Of a stretch of 64,000 nucleotides of DNA, positions 11,285-28,709 are shown piece by piece. The DNA is from Azolla caroliniana (lineage: Eukaryota; Polypodiophyta), in assembly GCA_043228905.1 (NCBI GenBank), contig JBHGNT010000015.1, forward strand, positions 19,592,001 to 19,656,000. Reading direction: 5' to 3'. Both the position numbers and the translations under genes were made by a program. Position 1 is the first letter of the stretch, and every line of letters starts with the position of its first letter. The notes beneath the pieces are model-generated. The model was not told the DNA's origin. It worked only from the letters and a program-made list of their open reading frames with translations, and did no database searches.

Positions 11285-11412
11285 GAAGCTACATGGTTTA
11301 GGTACAATTTATACTTGCACATGGACGTAACATTTGGTTGGTCGCTTCAGCCTTTTGAAGATGTTAATATAGCACATCATTTCCTTCCTCCCTTGCATTT
11401 GCTAACTGTGCC

Positions 11413-14400
11413 CAGGGCAGGAATTTGACGGGTGTCATGCCCGTAAAGGGCCATTTTGCCCGTCAAAAACACGCACCCAATAAAAATGTCTGTCAAGTGA
11501 CATATAAACTTACAATTTTCATTTTTCATGTGAAAGGCACCCAAAATTTATTTTCCATTAATGTCATAATACATATTATATATAGTATATTTAATATTGT
11601 AATATGTATTATGTATTATGTATTATGTATATTGTAGTATATGTACAACTATAAAATGTACATACATGATACTACAAAGACATACATAATACTATTATAA
11701 TGTTCATTGTAGTATGTACATTTTATAATAGTATAATTGTATATGTATTATGTATAATGTGAGTCGTGAGTCGTGACTAATAACTATGCTTTCAATGTTT
11801 CATTTCTAAATTCCCGAATTCCCCCTCTTTCTCTTTTCCCCCTATTTTCTCTTTTCTTGCTTTCCTTCTTCCTGCTCCTTCTTCTCGCTTCCTACTCCCT
11901 GTTCCTTGGTCATTGCCCATTGCTCCCAGCACGCTCACTACTCGTTGCTCCCTGTCGCTTCTCGGTGATTGCACATCTGCTATTTGCCACCACTCTGAGG
12001 TATGTATTTGTCTCTTTTTTTTCTATTTTCTCGCTCGAATGCATTCCTCGCTTATTTGACTCGGGTTCGATCCCCAGTTATTTGAGGGGTGGCCATAGTC
12101 ATGGGGGTCATCATGGGCGGCAATAATATGACAAATCAATCAATCTATCTCTCCTCCTGCCCTCCCCTATTCTTGTCTTAACAAACGGTGAGAGATCACA
12201 AATTATTACAAGAAACTAATCTCATGTTTCGACGTATTTTGTGCTTGGGCATTGGCCAGCCCCCCCCCCAATAATTCTCTTAATATCGAGTATAAATGCA
12301 GCTGGAATAGCACTTAAATTTAGATCTATGACTGGTTGATCTCCATTTCATATGACCTCTCGTAGAGTAAAACATGGTCTCACGTTTTGCATTGAGGATA
12401 CAATCTCATGCTGTCATCCTTACTTTCGATATTTTCTTGGAATAACCCCTTTGAAGTTCACGCCACTTGATTGGCTTTCTTCCCGTTTCTAGATGTACTG
12501 GGGTTGTGCTCTTAACCCCCTAAATGAAGGCAATGAAATCTCTTTTATACTTTCATTGTTTCATTCCACGAGCTTGCTGAAATGCTTCCTCCCATACCTG
12601 TTTTGTAAAGCAGAATTTGTGTGATGCATGCATACGAATGACATTGTTGTAATCTCCCATCTTTGGGTTGTGCGCAAGTGCCACATGCTCTCAAATTCAT
12701 ACTATGAATCTGTGTGGTTTCCATTCACCATGTATTCCAAGTGTGCTGACTAGGTATGGCAACACTGAGGTGTTTGAAACTGTGAACAACTTCAATTGCC
12801 TCCTCTTCATGATACTCTACAGGCTACTGACTTTCAGATTAGACATTTCTTCATAGTCTTGCAATTCGAGGACCAAAAGTGTTTCTGTGTAGACTTCTAT
12901 ACCATGGAACTTCGGAGGCACAAATAGTGCAACATCTCCCCACAACCATCCTAAGAACTCTTACCGTAACTTCGGATTTGCATGTGCATGTAAGCTAATG
13001 TGAGCCTTCATCTTTCTTCATTTTTTTTTGATAGATTGGAAGATCTAGAGTGGAAACTATCCTTTATTGCCCATCTCATCTTTGTTTTTTTTCTTGGCTT
13101 GTGAATTCTCTCAGTTTCAAGAGTATGTCCGAAGTTACGGCAATGTCTAATTTGACAGTCAATAGCCTGTAGAGTATCATGAAGAGGAGGCAATTGAAGT
13201 GGTTCATTGTTTCAAACACTTCGATGTTGCCATACCTAGTCACCACACTTGGAATACATGGTGAATGAAACCACACAGATTCATACTATGAATTTGAGAG
13301 CATGTGGCACTTGAGCACAACCCAAAGATGGGAGATTACAACAATGTCATTCGTATGCATGCATCACACAAATTCTGCTTTACAAAACAGGTATGGGAGG
13401 AAGCATTTCAGCAAGCTCGTGGAATGAAACAATGAAAGTATAAAAGAGATTTCACTGCCTTCATTTCGGGGGTTAAGAGCACAACCCCAGTACATCTAGA
13501 AACGGGAAGAAAGCCAATCAAGTGGTGTGAACTTCAAAGGGGTTATTCCAAGAAAATATCGAAAGTAAGGATGACAGCATGAGATTGTATCCTCAATGCA
13601 GAACGTGAGACCATGTTTTACTCTACGAGAGGTCATATGAAATGGAGATCAGCCAGTCATAGATCTAAATTTAAGTGCTATTCCAGCTGCATTTATACTC
13701 GATATTAAGAGAATTATTGGGGGGGGGGCTGGCCAATGCCCAAGCACAAAATACGTCGAAACATGAGATTAGTTTCTTGTAATAATTTGTGATCTCTCAC
13801 CGTTTGTTAAGACAAGAATAGGGGAGGGCAGGAGGAGAGATAGATTGATTGATTTGTCATATTATTGCCGCCCATGATGACCCCCATGACTATGGCCACC
13901 CCTCAAATAACTGGGGATCGAACCCGAGTCAAATAAGCGAGGAATGCATTCGAGCGAGAAAATAGAGAGAAATAGAAAAAAAAAAGACAAATACATACCT
14001 CAGAGTGGTGGCAAATAGCAGATGTGCAATCACCGAGAAGCGACAAGGAGCAACGAGTAGTGAGCGTGCTGGGAGCAATGGGCAACGACCAAGGAACAGG
14101 GAGTAGGAAGCGAGAAGGAGCAGGGAGTAGGAAGCGAGAAGAAGGAAAGCAAGAAAAGAGAAAATAGGGGGAAAAGAGAAAAGAGTGGGAAAAGAGAAAG
14201 AGGGGGGATTCGGGAATTTAGAAATGAAACATTGAAAGCATAGTTATTAGTCACGACTCACATTATACATAATACATATACAGTTATACTACTATAAAAT
14301 GTACATACTACAATGAACATTATAATAGTATTATGTATATGTCTTTGTAGTATCATGTATGTACATTTTATAGTATGTACATATACTACAATCTACAATA

Positions 14401-14639
14401 TACATAGTACATATTACAATATTAAATATACTATATATAATAGGTATTATGACATTATACAATGCCATATATATATATATGACATGGAAAATAAATTTTT
14501 AGCATGTCATTTGACTTGTATAAATTTTGGGCGCCTTTCACATGAAAAATGAAAATTGTAAGTTTATATGTCACTTGACGGACATTTTTATTGGGTGTGT
14601 GTTTTTTACGGGCATGACACCCGTCAAATTCCTGCCCTG
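11413..14639. mobile_element. 3.2-kb foldback / long inverted-repeat element
   Basis: The left arm (11413-12847) is matched in inverted orientation by the right arm (13142-14639) around a loop of about 294 bp. Outer ends are CAGGGCAGGAATTTGACGGG and its complement at 14620-14639. Inside the ends is a smaller palindrome (TGACGGG..CCCGTCA). A C-run in the left arm (near 12260) faces a G-run in the right arm (near 13725). No clear target-site duplication was found: the 8 bp on either side are ACTGTGCC and ATTGGAAC. The CAGGG..CCCTG termini suggest a hAT-like or foldback transposon, but no transposase is visible. Part of each arm has coding-like residue strings such as EEEAIEVVHSFKHL, also found near 15800. 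Confidence 0.85.
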
Positions 14640-14739
14640 ATTGGAACGTGGTAATTCGCCTAGCGTGTTATTTCCATATTTTCTGTCAAAACTTGATAAT
14701 AATTGTATGGGGAACATGATATGTGTTCCATATCTTTGC

Positions 14740-16260
14740 AGGAACTGGATCTCAAGCAGTTTGAGTGGTTAGAATGTGGCAACCCAATCTAGTCGTGAAG
14801 TGGAAGAAAGGGATGGCTTTGCTTCTTGGACTCGCATAAGGATCACACCACGTCCATTGCAAAGGGTCCTAGCTAACCTTACGTAACCATATGTTTTCAT
14901 GAGTACATACATGCCATTTTGGTTGTACTTTGATTGGATTGAGATCTACAATCCATTTACAACCTGTATATCAAGTACTCGAATTACCATGTTCGATGTT
15001 GGTATCTCATTGTCTCGCAATTCATGGCCTTGGATCTTGTCCAGTGTTTCCCTACCTCTTTGGTTCAAAGAGCCCTCCTAATAGCCTATCCACTTCTCCA
15101 TCGTCATTCTTTGATTAACAGCTTCCCTAAGCAATAGAGCTTTCATAATTGCAGATCTCATTGTCCATCCACCCCTAATTCCATGGAGTATCCCTAATTC
15201 CATGGAGTATGTTGGCTTGATCTTGTATTGGCAATGACATAAACAGTCTCCAACATTCTATACTCTTTCCTAAATCTTAGTATTTGGGATATTTCTATGA
15301 GTTATATTAGATATTGAATTTATTTTTAACATATTTATAGGACCATGCAATTTAAGTCCTAGATTAATGTAAGTACACCTTGCCGTCAATTTAAGGCCTA
15401 AAATGGGAATGTTCTCCATTTGGTATTGAATGTTCCTAACATGCTGAAATACTGTTAAACATGCCATCTTATAAATGACTTCAGATCTCTTGGACACACC
15501 TAGATGATAGAAACTAGGTTTTGTGGCTTTTTCTGCAGCAAGTACCCAATTTGCCATGTGACCTTTGGTGGGGGATTTTGACGCATTGTCCTTACTTCCG
15601 ATATGCATTTACAAAATCTTAGCTTTCTTCAACTCTTTAGAAGCATATTAGGGATCATGGAGTGCAAACCCCTCAAAATAGTGGCATCAAAGTTTCTCTC
15701 TCATATTTTTTCTTCCTTTCCATTCCACGAGCTTGTTGAGCTACTGTCTCTTTGAATTTCAGTTCCAAAAGCAAAGTCTTAATATATTTGAAACTATGAA
15801 CCATTTCAATTACCTCCTCTTCATAACGCACTACAAGCATCCATCCTCGTTTGATAGGGCTTATCACAACGCCATTGACACTTTGGTCTTAGCCACATTG
15901 ACTGGTAGGCTCCTATATTCACAGAAAGTATGTACCCTGCTTAAAAGCTTCTGGAGTCTCCATTGAGAATATGCAAAAATTAAAACACTGTCTATATTGT
16001 GGTGTGCACATCACAATATAAATAGTAAGCAATACCGTGAAATGTCCAAGTACAAGTTGTTGCTCAAGTTCTCCTAAGGCTTTTCGGATGAACTCTTCTA
16101 GATGGGCACTAACCTACTTCTGGATACCTTCGCTACTGTTTTACAACCAATCAGTAACCGTTATGAGAACAGAAATGTGTGAAGATCGCCACTCTCTCCA
16201 AGTTTTTGGATCATCGATTTAGCTGATAACATTTCCTTTTTTTGCCAGATCAGCTAAAGA
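14740..16260 (-). pseudogene. Decayed coding-like tract of probable repeat origin
   Basis: The minus strand shows long stretches with few stops. Readable pieces include TWREWRSSHISVLITVTDW and VSAHLEEFIRKALGELEQQ (about 16036-16225), EEEVIEMVHSFKYIKTLLLE (about 15770-15830) and TLDKIQGHELRDNEIPTSN (about 14960-15060). Related strings occur in the arms of the adjacent foldback element, which points to a repeat rather than a host gene. I cannot name the family. A segment at 16036-16113 could also be read as an exon with splice signals, but its continuity with upstream coding-like sequence across stops argues against that. Confidence 0.35.
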
Positions 16261-16530
16261 TCACTTCAGTAAAAAGGTTTAAAAGGCATACTTGCTTCAT
16301 GAAACAAATATCCATTAAACATCTAATCTAAGCCTAACCAATCAGTAACCGCTATGTAAACAGAAATGTGTGAATATCTCCACTCTCTCCAAGTTTTTGG
16401 ATCGTCGCTTTAGCTGATAACATTTCCTTTTTTTGCCAGATCAGAAACATTCATTTCAGTAAAAAGGTTTGAAAGGCACACTTGGTTGGTGAAACAAATA
16501 TCCATTAAACGTCTAATCTGAGCCTAGCAT
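16146..16530. repeat. 191-bp tandem duplication
   Basis: Two copies begin ACCAATCAGTAACCG near 16146 and 16337 and each run through a shared TTAGCTGATAACATTTCC and ATATCCATTAAAC to about 16337 and 16530. They differ by scattered substitutions. The repeat lies just beyond the splice donor of the SMPD4-like first exon, so in that gene's presumed intron. Confidence 0.8.
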
Positions 16531-16619
16531 AGATATATACATAATTTTGGTTCATTAAAACAATATCCATTGAATGTCAATTAGGACTAGCTTGGTAAAT
16601 TTGTAGTAATATTCCATAC

Positions 16620-18368
16620 CTTTGTGGTCGTTTGTAGCATTGTCTCTGGATCAACATGCATATGCTTCAAGGCAAAATCCAAGAAGAGAAGTGTTAGGTT
16701 TGTATAGAAGAGGTAATTCGAAGTAACAAATCCTCTCCAATCCTCTGTGTAGACTGTGCATTTTGAGCTTGGGTCGTTACCAGAGCTACCACCTAAATTC
16801 CAAGGTTGAATATAATCTAGCCATAACTCTGCAACTTCAGAGACCTTCTTTACATGCTGAGTTAATGATGCAGACCACAATGATGATGAGAAAGCTCTCT
16901 GGAGAAACTTGTATAATGGTCTCTGCAATTGTTGCGAGTATGTACTACTAGAAGGTGTGACCGTGGAAGAATCTGGATTGCAAGAGTTAATTGTATTGTT
17001 TAACCTGTTGATGTGGTTCACAAATATCTGCAAGCTACGGATTAACCTTGAATTTAATACATGGACAGAGCTAGAAACGTGAGTTGAATCTGCATCCTCA
17101 TTACTGAGCCAGAATGCAACCAAGGTATTCACAACAAATTCTCCTCTAGCCCTAGTTTTAGATGTGTTTGAATAATTAGTACTATAGTTGTTCTCCAATG
17201 AATTTTGTCGCAGATCTGGTGGCCATGGATGATCTCCTGAAGAAATGTTAGAAGTTTCTTGCAGAGATAATGAAGAAGAAGATAATGGCGTCGAAACGGT
17301 GACAAAATGTGTCAGATAAAGATGTAGAAGGTGGAGATATGGGTCCACGATATTCAGGACCGCATTGCTATGATGTGAATGCTGACCAGATTGAGTACTA
17401 TAACCAAAACTCGATATTGACCAGTTAGTCAGAAACTTCCGTTTCTGAAACGTTTCCCCAAGACTAAATTTGTTATCTTTCGTCTGATCGGACCCATTTG
17501 TGTTTCTGTTCCCCTTTCTGTTACCGTATCTTTCTTCCTTACTGTTACTGTCACCGTTTCTGTTTCTTTCTTCTTTACTGCTACTGCTCCTTTCTTCTTC
17601 TCGCTCACAGAGAGCGTAGTAAGCAAACCAGAAGAAGAAATACTCAAAAACGTCAATTTGCAGAACAAACGTGTATGACGATGGTTCATTTGATAATGAG
17701 TTATTGGTATCGATCTGTTGCTTGATTCGATCTCTAAAGAAACTAGGCAATTTCGAGAAATTATATCTATGGCTGTGGCTATGGCGAGCTCCATAATTGA
17801 CTGATCTGCCGATAATATTGTCATTTCTCGTCAGATATGGTTGAATCCAGTGCGGGAGCCTCTCCGTGGGGAAGGCGAAGAGCAATGGCGACCTCTGAAG
17901 TTTTTCAAGTTTCGAGAAAGAGCTGAACAAAGGACCTGAAGGGCTCAACAGAGACAGAAGAGATTTCGTCTCTTGTTCAGAATTAGTCAGAGATAGCCAA
18001 CAGTCAGAGCTTCTTGCTGCAGAAGAAGGAGCACACGATAATGGAGTCTGATCACGTCTCTTTCCGTTTCCTTTTTCTTCTTCTTCTTCTTCTTCTTCTT
18101 CTTCTTCTTTTTCTTTCTGTTGGAATCCGAAGATCTTCTGCAGGAGCGATGGGAAGCTGAAAGAGAAGAAATCCCGGGCATGGGAAGCGAAATGTTGACT
18201 GTGTAGGAGCTCCTCTAGACAGCGGGAAGCAGTGGAGACGGAGTCAAAAGTAGTAGTACTAGAAGTAGCAGAAGAAGAAGAAGAAAGAGAATGGAAAGAA
18301 GTGGTAGGAGGAGGAGGAGAAAGGGAGGGATGGAGCTTTGGTTCTGCAGAGAAGGCGAAGGTCGCCAT
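16620..18368 (-). CDS. SMPD4-like protein, first exon (583 codons)
   Basis: This single long exon starts at the ATG at 18368 (MATFAFSAEPKLHPS) and ends at a donor AAAG/GTATGG at 16620. The remaining exons were not found with confidence. The N-terminus is Ser/Pro-rich (residues 15-48), followed by CLEELLHSQHFASHARDFF and an 11-Glu run at residues 88-98 encoded by a CTT microsatellite. Middle segments include SPLLFAFPTERLPHWIQPYL. The C-terminal part (RPLYKFLQRAF, VSEVAELWLDYIQPWNL, FVTSNYLFYTNLTLLFLDF) resembles sphingomyelin phosphodiesterase 4 (neutral sphingomyelinase 3), an ER and nuclear-envelope membrane protein. The C-terminal membrane region of that family would lie in missing exons. 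Assignment rests on remembered similarity and is probable, not certain. The gene may be complete with long repeat-filled introns or truncated. Confidence 0.7.
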
Positions 18369-19003
18369 GAATCCTTCCTTCTTCTTCTTCTTCTTCTTCT
18401 TCTTCTGCTATTCCTTTGCTTTCTAGCTTTTTGATTTTTCCCCCCTTGTTCTGCGTTTTGCGTTCTGCGTTTTGCGTTTGTGCTTTTTGCTTTTGCTTTT
18501 TGCTTTTTTGCCTTTGTGGTTGGAAAACATTTCAGAGGTCGCCTTTTGCTTTTTTTGTTTTTTTCCCCCTTTTTACTTCTGTTTTTCTTCTAAGTTTTGG
18601 GCTTTTTGGGCTTTTTTTGTTGTGGCCTTTATTGCTTTTTGCGTCGATCTTTTTGGCCTTTTGCTTTTTTTTTAAAAGCAGCCGCCACTCTCGACCCGCT
18701 GCATTGAAAATTAAGAAGAAGCGCCGGGGGAAGCCGTGTGAAACGAAACGGCTGTTTTCATAAACGCCTCTTGCCTAACACATCATGAGCCAAGCAATCG
18801 CTATAAAAACTGCACCAAGTACCCCACGAGAACCCATCAGTTTGAGGCATCGGTTCCTATTGGGCAGTCCAATCCATTCGAACTGTTAGGACATACATCA
18901 ATAGCCAAGCAATCGCTATAAAAACTGCACCAAGTACCCCACGAGAAGCGATCAATTTGAGGCATCAGTTCCTGTTAGGCAGTCCAATCCATTCGAACTG
19001 TCT
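18369..19003. repeat. SMPD4-like 5' flank and 115-bp tandem duplication
   Basis: Just upstream of the SMPD4-like ATG is a CTT/TTC microsatellite (about 18377-18405) and a T-rich, low-complexity stretch to about 18675, probably promoter or 5' UTR. Two direct copies then follow, 18789-18903 and 18904 to about 19003, each with GCCAAGCAATCGCTATAAAA and GGCAGTCCAATCCATTCGA. Each copy carries a TATAAAA string, so a promoter role cannot be excluded. Nothing else was recognised. Confidence 0.7.
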
Positions 19004-21129
19004 GGACTCGGGGCTTCGAAACCGAGACCACAAACATTGTCCTTATATCTTTATTTTCATAGAAATTGAGAGTATGAAGCTTATGTCTAGAAGTTGGCTT
19101 CTCATATTCTGCCTCTGCGATATAGATACATTCATCATGGTAGTTATCTTGGAAAACCCTCATTCATTCTAAGACTTAATCTTAGATTTGAGCTTATTAT
19201 TTCGCCTTGTTCGCGACATCAACCCAAATCCCATGATTGATGTTTAATGTGAGGCTCCATCCACTCATCTAATTTTGGTAAACGAGTTAAGACCATGTAT
19301 GCTCGTAACACGCAAACAAACAAGAGATTGACATTCTTGTCACATGCACCCTTGCTTTTTTTGCAAATGCTTGGTTGTTGTTGCAGTATGCTTTCCTGCA
19401 CCTTGCCAATCAAAACTAATTTACATACTTCTAATTTAGATCCTCTCCTTGGATCATCCCTTTTTAGAGTAAGATGAATGGTTTCCAAGCTAATTTTGCT
19501 TGAGCATACTTTGCTTAGCCAACATGGATGACTATGCATTCAATGTTCTACAAGTGTTGTAGCAACTTTGACACACTCAAGCCTATAAACTTTTAAAAAA
19601 CTACTCAAATTTGAATTCTCGTTTGAAGTATTACATTATTCTCAATAAATCTAAATCTTATGTCAACGTGTGGACATTGCTTTGATGGGTTGTTATGCTG
19701 CATGTATTTGATGCTTTTGATATCGCATTTTTTCGAACTTTTCCTTCGACTAATTAATAATAACGATCATCGTCAACGTAATATTATAATCAATCATGAA
19801 ATAGACTTGTGTATTCGAAAATGCTAGATGCGAATTTCCCAAAAAAATGTGAATGTTTGAATCATTAAATCCCACGATTCCAAAACATTGCCTACTACTT
19901 TTATGGTGGGAATTTCCACATTATGATGAGCGAGTGCATTGTTATCTTCGCAAACATTCATCCATGGTTGTTATGTTGTAGTTCAAATGAAGTTTTGATG
20001 TTTCTTGTGTAATCTACATTTTTTGAAATTTGTTCCATAATTCAATAATGACAACATGATGATGGCATTACATGGAAATATCAAAATGTTAGATGACACG
20101 CCTTTAGAATTATGGCACATGAGACTTTACACACCCCTCCCCATCAAGTAGATCTAAATTTAGTTGGTTAGTGACGCTCTAACGTCATCCATGGCAAAGT
20201 AGATATGTCTAGATAGATACTTAACTCAAGCATAAATGTTCCGTTATTTATGTCTTGAAGTATGATGCCACAATCAAGAATGTGCTCTACAACAACAAGA
20301 CCAACATAACCCTCCATGCTCATTCCATGTACTTCCATGAGAAGGCGCGAGGGATTAAAGCGTAATTAACTTATTATGACAACGTGTAAGCAAGCACATT
20401 GGCTTGGTATGGTCTCTCTTTAGAGATCGAATCCCATCTAATAAAATGATGAATTTCCCCGTTTCTAATATCAGAATTGTGAGTATATATGATCATGATG
20501 TTGAAAACACTACCCTCAATTTTACTCTCTAATTCACACACGTCAACATGAGGGGCATAATGGTAAAGGTTGCGCTTTGCAACCTCGAGATATGATTTCT
20601 TTCTGGTGTATTTGGTTGGTCTTGAATTCCATTAGCCATTTTGTGGCAGATAAAATGGATAGAGTACACATGAATTTAAATGCATATGCAAAATTCCACA
20701 AGAGTTGTCAATCATGGGCTGAATGACATTCATTATAATTACACAAATTGCGAGTTGTTGGAACATAAAAAATATTACATGACAAAGAATCGTGGAAATA
20801 AAGATCGCAACCTTTGTAAATATGCTTCATGATGAGGATTTCTATGTTCTAACACATGAATCACGGCTTATTGAACCACATATCACATGTTATTGAGCCA
20901 CATGCTCCACATGTCAGGAAAATGTACAATCTCCAAACAAAATAAAGCATAAAGGCTCATTTTTGCTAAGCTAAAACGTTAGGTGTGACAAGATAAAAAA
21001 AACTGGTGATTAAATTTGCGACAAACAAAGACACGACGAGTTATTAAATTAACTATTCATCAAACCTAGAATTGCTCGAGTAATATTAGTGCCAAGTTTT
21101 GGGATGCGATGAAGATTCCTCCCTCTTGT
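19004..21129. other. Intergenic, decayed retroelement traces
   Basis: No gene was seen. Around 20103 the plus strand reads LELWHMRL, reminiscent of the Copia GAG-pre-integrase motif, but neighbouring sequence is too decayed to confirm it. The minus-strand open frame at 19219-19539 has no recognisable domain. Confidence 0.4.
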
Positions 21130-21560
21130 CATGCTCAATTGTTTGATTTGATAGTGCTAACAATTTATTTGAGCTTGCTATACACAAGAACCACTAATTA
21201 AGAGTTATTTGAATGCTCATCGAACTACTGATAATAAAGAACAAATTTAACAACCTCTTTGAAGGATTTTGGATCCTTATCGTGCATCATCCAATGATAG
21301 TTTGAATTGGGAATGCCATTGACAAAACAAACAATTAACCAATTGTCCCCTTCTAGACCGGATTTTTGAAGTTGGGTTCAAGCATGGTGAACATGATCTT
21401 CTAGTGAGGAAAATTTATGGCGAGAGAGGTTCATTAATGCTTGCATTGCCTCAATGTGAGATGGAGGTTGTAGAAATTGACCCTTGAAATTTGTGACAAA
21501 GTCAGTCTAGGTATCTAGCAAAACCCCAATAGTGCGAAACCCATGCCACTAGGCAGCAAG
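21130..21560 (-). pseudogene. Retrotransposon gag-like fragment
   Basis: The minus strand reads NFKGQFLQPPSHIEAMQAL, then LSRHKFSSLEDHVHHA, a stop, QLQKSGLEGDNWLIVCFVNG and MMHDKDPKSFKEVV. This pattern resembles the retrotransposon gag domain of plant LTR elements. Several stops are present and no pol domains follow clearly. It is a fossil. Confidence 0.4.
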
Positions 21561-21794
21561 TAGCCTTACCCCCTAATTCTCAATTCACAAATGCAATATT
21601 TGTACTATCTAGCTTGGGATAGAGCATTACAAACCAAGAAGATGGTGGGCGTGATGCCAATGGGCTCGAAGATTGGCAAGGAGGGTTTCACAATGTTGAT
21701 GGCCAAGGCAACGAGCATTTTGGGTAACTGTGGTTCGGGATGCCACCGAATAGGGACAAGGAGCTCATGTGAATGGAGATAGGGACACTACAAA

Positions 21795-22070
21795 TATGCT
21801 GATGTCGATGCCGGTGTTGGCACAAGCATGTGTAGAAAAGAACATGAAAGCAAGGTTTGTGATGCCAATGGTGGTGTTGGCACAAGCATGTGCAGAAAAG
21901 AACCCGAAAGGAGGGTTTGTGAAGCTGATGCTAGTATTGGCACAAGCACGAGCAAAAAAGAACCCGAAATTAGGGTTTGGTGATGCCGATGTTGGTATTG
22001 GCACAAGCACAACCAAAAAAGAATCGGAAATCAGGGTTTGTGATGCCGATGTTGGTACTGGCATGGACAC
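21795..22070. repeat. 60-bp minisatellite, about 4.5 copies
   Basis: GTTGGCACAAGC-type units recur at 21817, 21877, 21937, 21998 and 22058 (spacings 60, 60, 61, 60). Units share GGTTTGTGATGCC. The 60-bp period keeps a frame open by chance, giving repetitive peptides on both strands. The single 61-bp unit breaks the frame, so I do not call a protein. A CA-rich tract follows to about 22110. Confidence 0.85.
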
Positions 22071-22390
22071 AGACACAGACACAAGACACAGGCACACACA
22101 GACACACACATAGACACACCTCATCATCCACTTCAACATTGATAGGGACACTGGCATTGAAGATGCCGGAACTGAAGTTGACGATCCGATGCGGACCCGG
22201 AAGAAGGTCGGTCTGGGGAAAAAGCTATGGGGATTTTGATGATTTTGATTTTAACTAGTCAATTAATTGGAATTGGGGGAAAACCCACAAATTTATTATT
22301 CCCCCAATTATCAATCAGGAAATGTTGACCAAAAGACAGACAAACACAAGAGACACAGAACAGAGACAGAGACAAAGACAGAGACAGAGA

Positions 22391-22391
22391 C

Positions 22392-22451
<60 letters not shown>

Positions 22452-22452
22452 G
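22391..22452. repeat. GA microsatellite in the VHA-B 5' region
   Basis: A nearly pure GA run about 450 bp upstream of the VHA-B start codon. It is typical of plant 5' UTR or core-promoter GA tracts. A probable 5' UTR intron follows: donor GT at 22578 (ACAGT/GTAAGA) and acceptor TTCTTCAG at 22777, 200 bp long. Confidence 0.7.
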
Positions 22453-22846
22453 GGTACAGAGTTCGATTCCTCCCTGTACTCATCTTATATCGACAAGCTC
22501 TGTTTCTTTGCCTTTGCTGCACCACATCTCCCCATTTTTTCTTCAGATCTTAGCCTCTTCTGCAGCACTACTACAGTGTAAGACACCTCCCACACCCCTT
22601 CCCCTCCCATTCTCTCTCTCTCTCTCTCTCTATGTGTATGAGATGGATAAATAGAATTGGGTCATCGCTCTATTACACAACATTATGCACACATATACGC
22701 GTGTGTGTATAGTTTGTTTTGTTTTGGATTTGGATCACAAATTCCGATACAATTAGTTGAGATTTCTTATTCTTCAGATCTTGTAGATCATCCACAGAGC
22801 TTTGGGGAAGACAGTGAAGGAAAAAGGACCCATAAAGCAGTAAGCA

Positions 22847-28709
<5,863 letters not shown>

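Noticed and set aside
12064-12074. GGTTCGATCCC, a perfect tRNA B-box-like sequence (also inverted at 13914-13924)
   Set aside because: No A box at the right spacing and no cloverleaf could be drawn; it is part of the foldback arms. A tRNA-derived SINE cannot be excluded but is not supported.
16036-16113. Possible exon 2 of the SMPD4-like gene (26 codons, VSAHLEEFIRKALGELEQQ...)
   Set aside because: Splice signals and phase fit, but the same frame continues upstream across stops as coding-like repeat sequence, so it is better explained as part of the decayed tract.
22259-22654. Open frames rich in Ser-Leu or Arg-Glu
   Set aside because: These are translations of the GA microsatellite on both strands, not genes.
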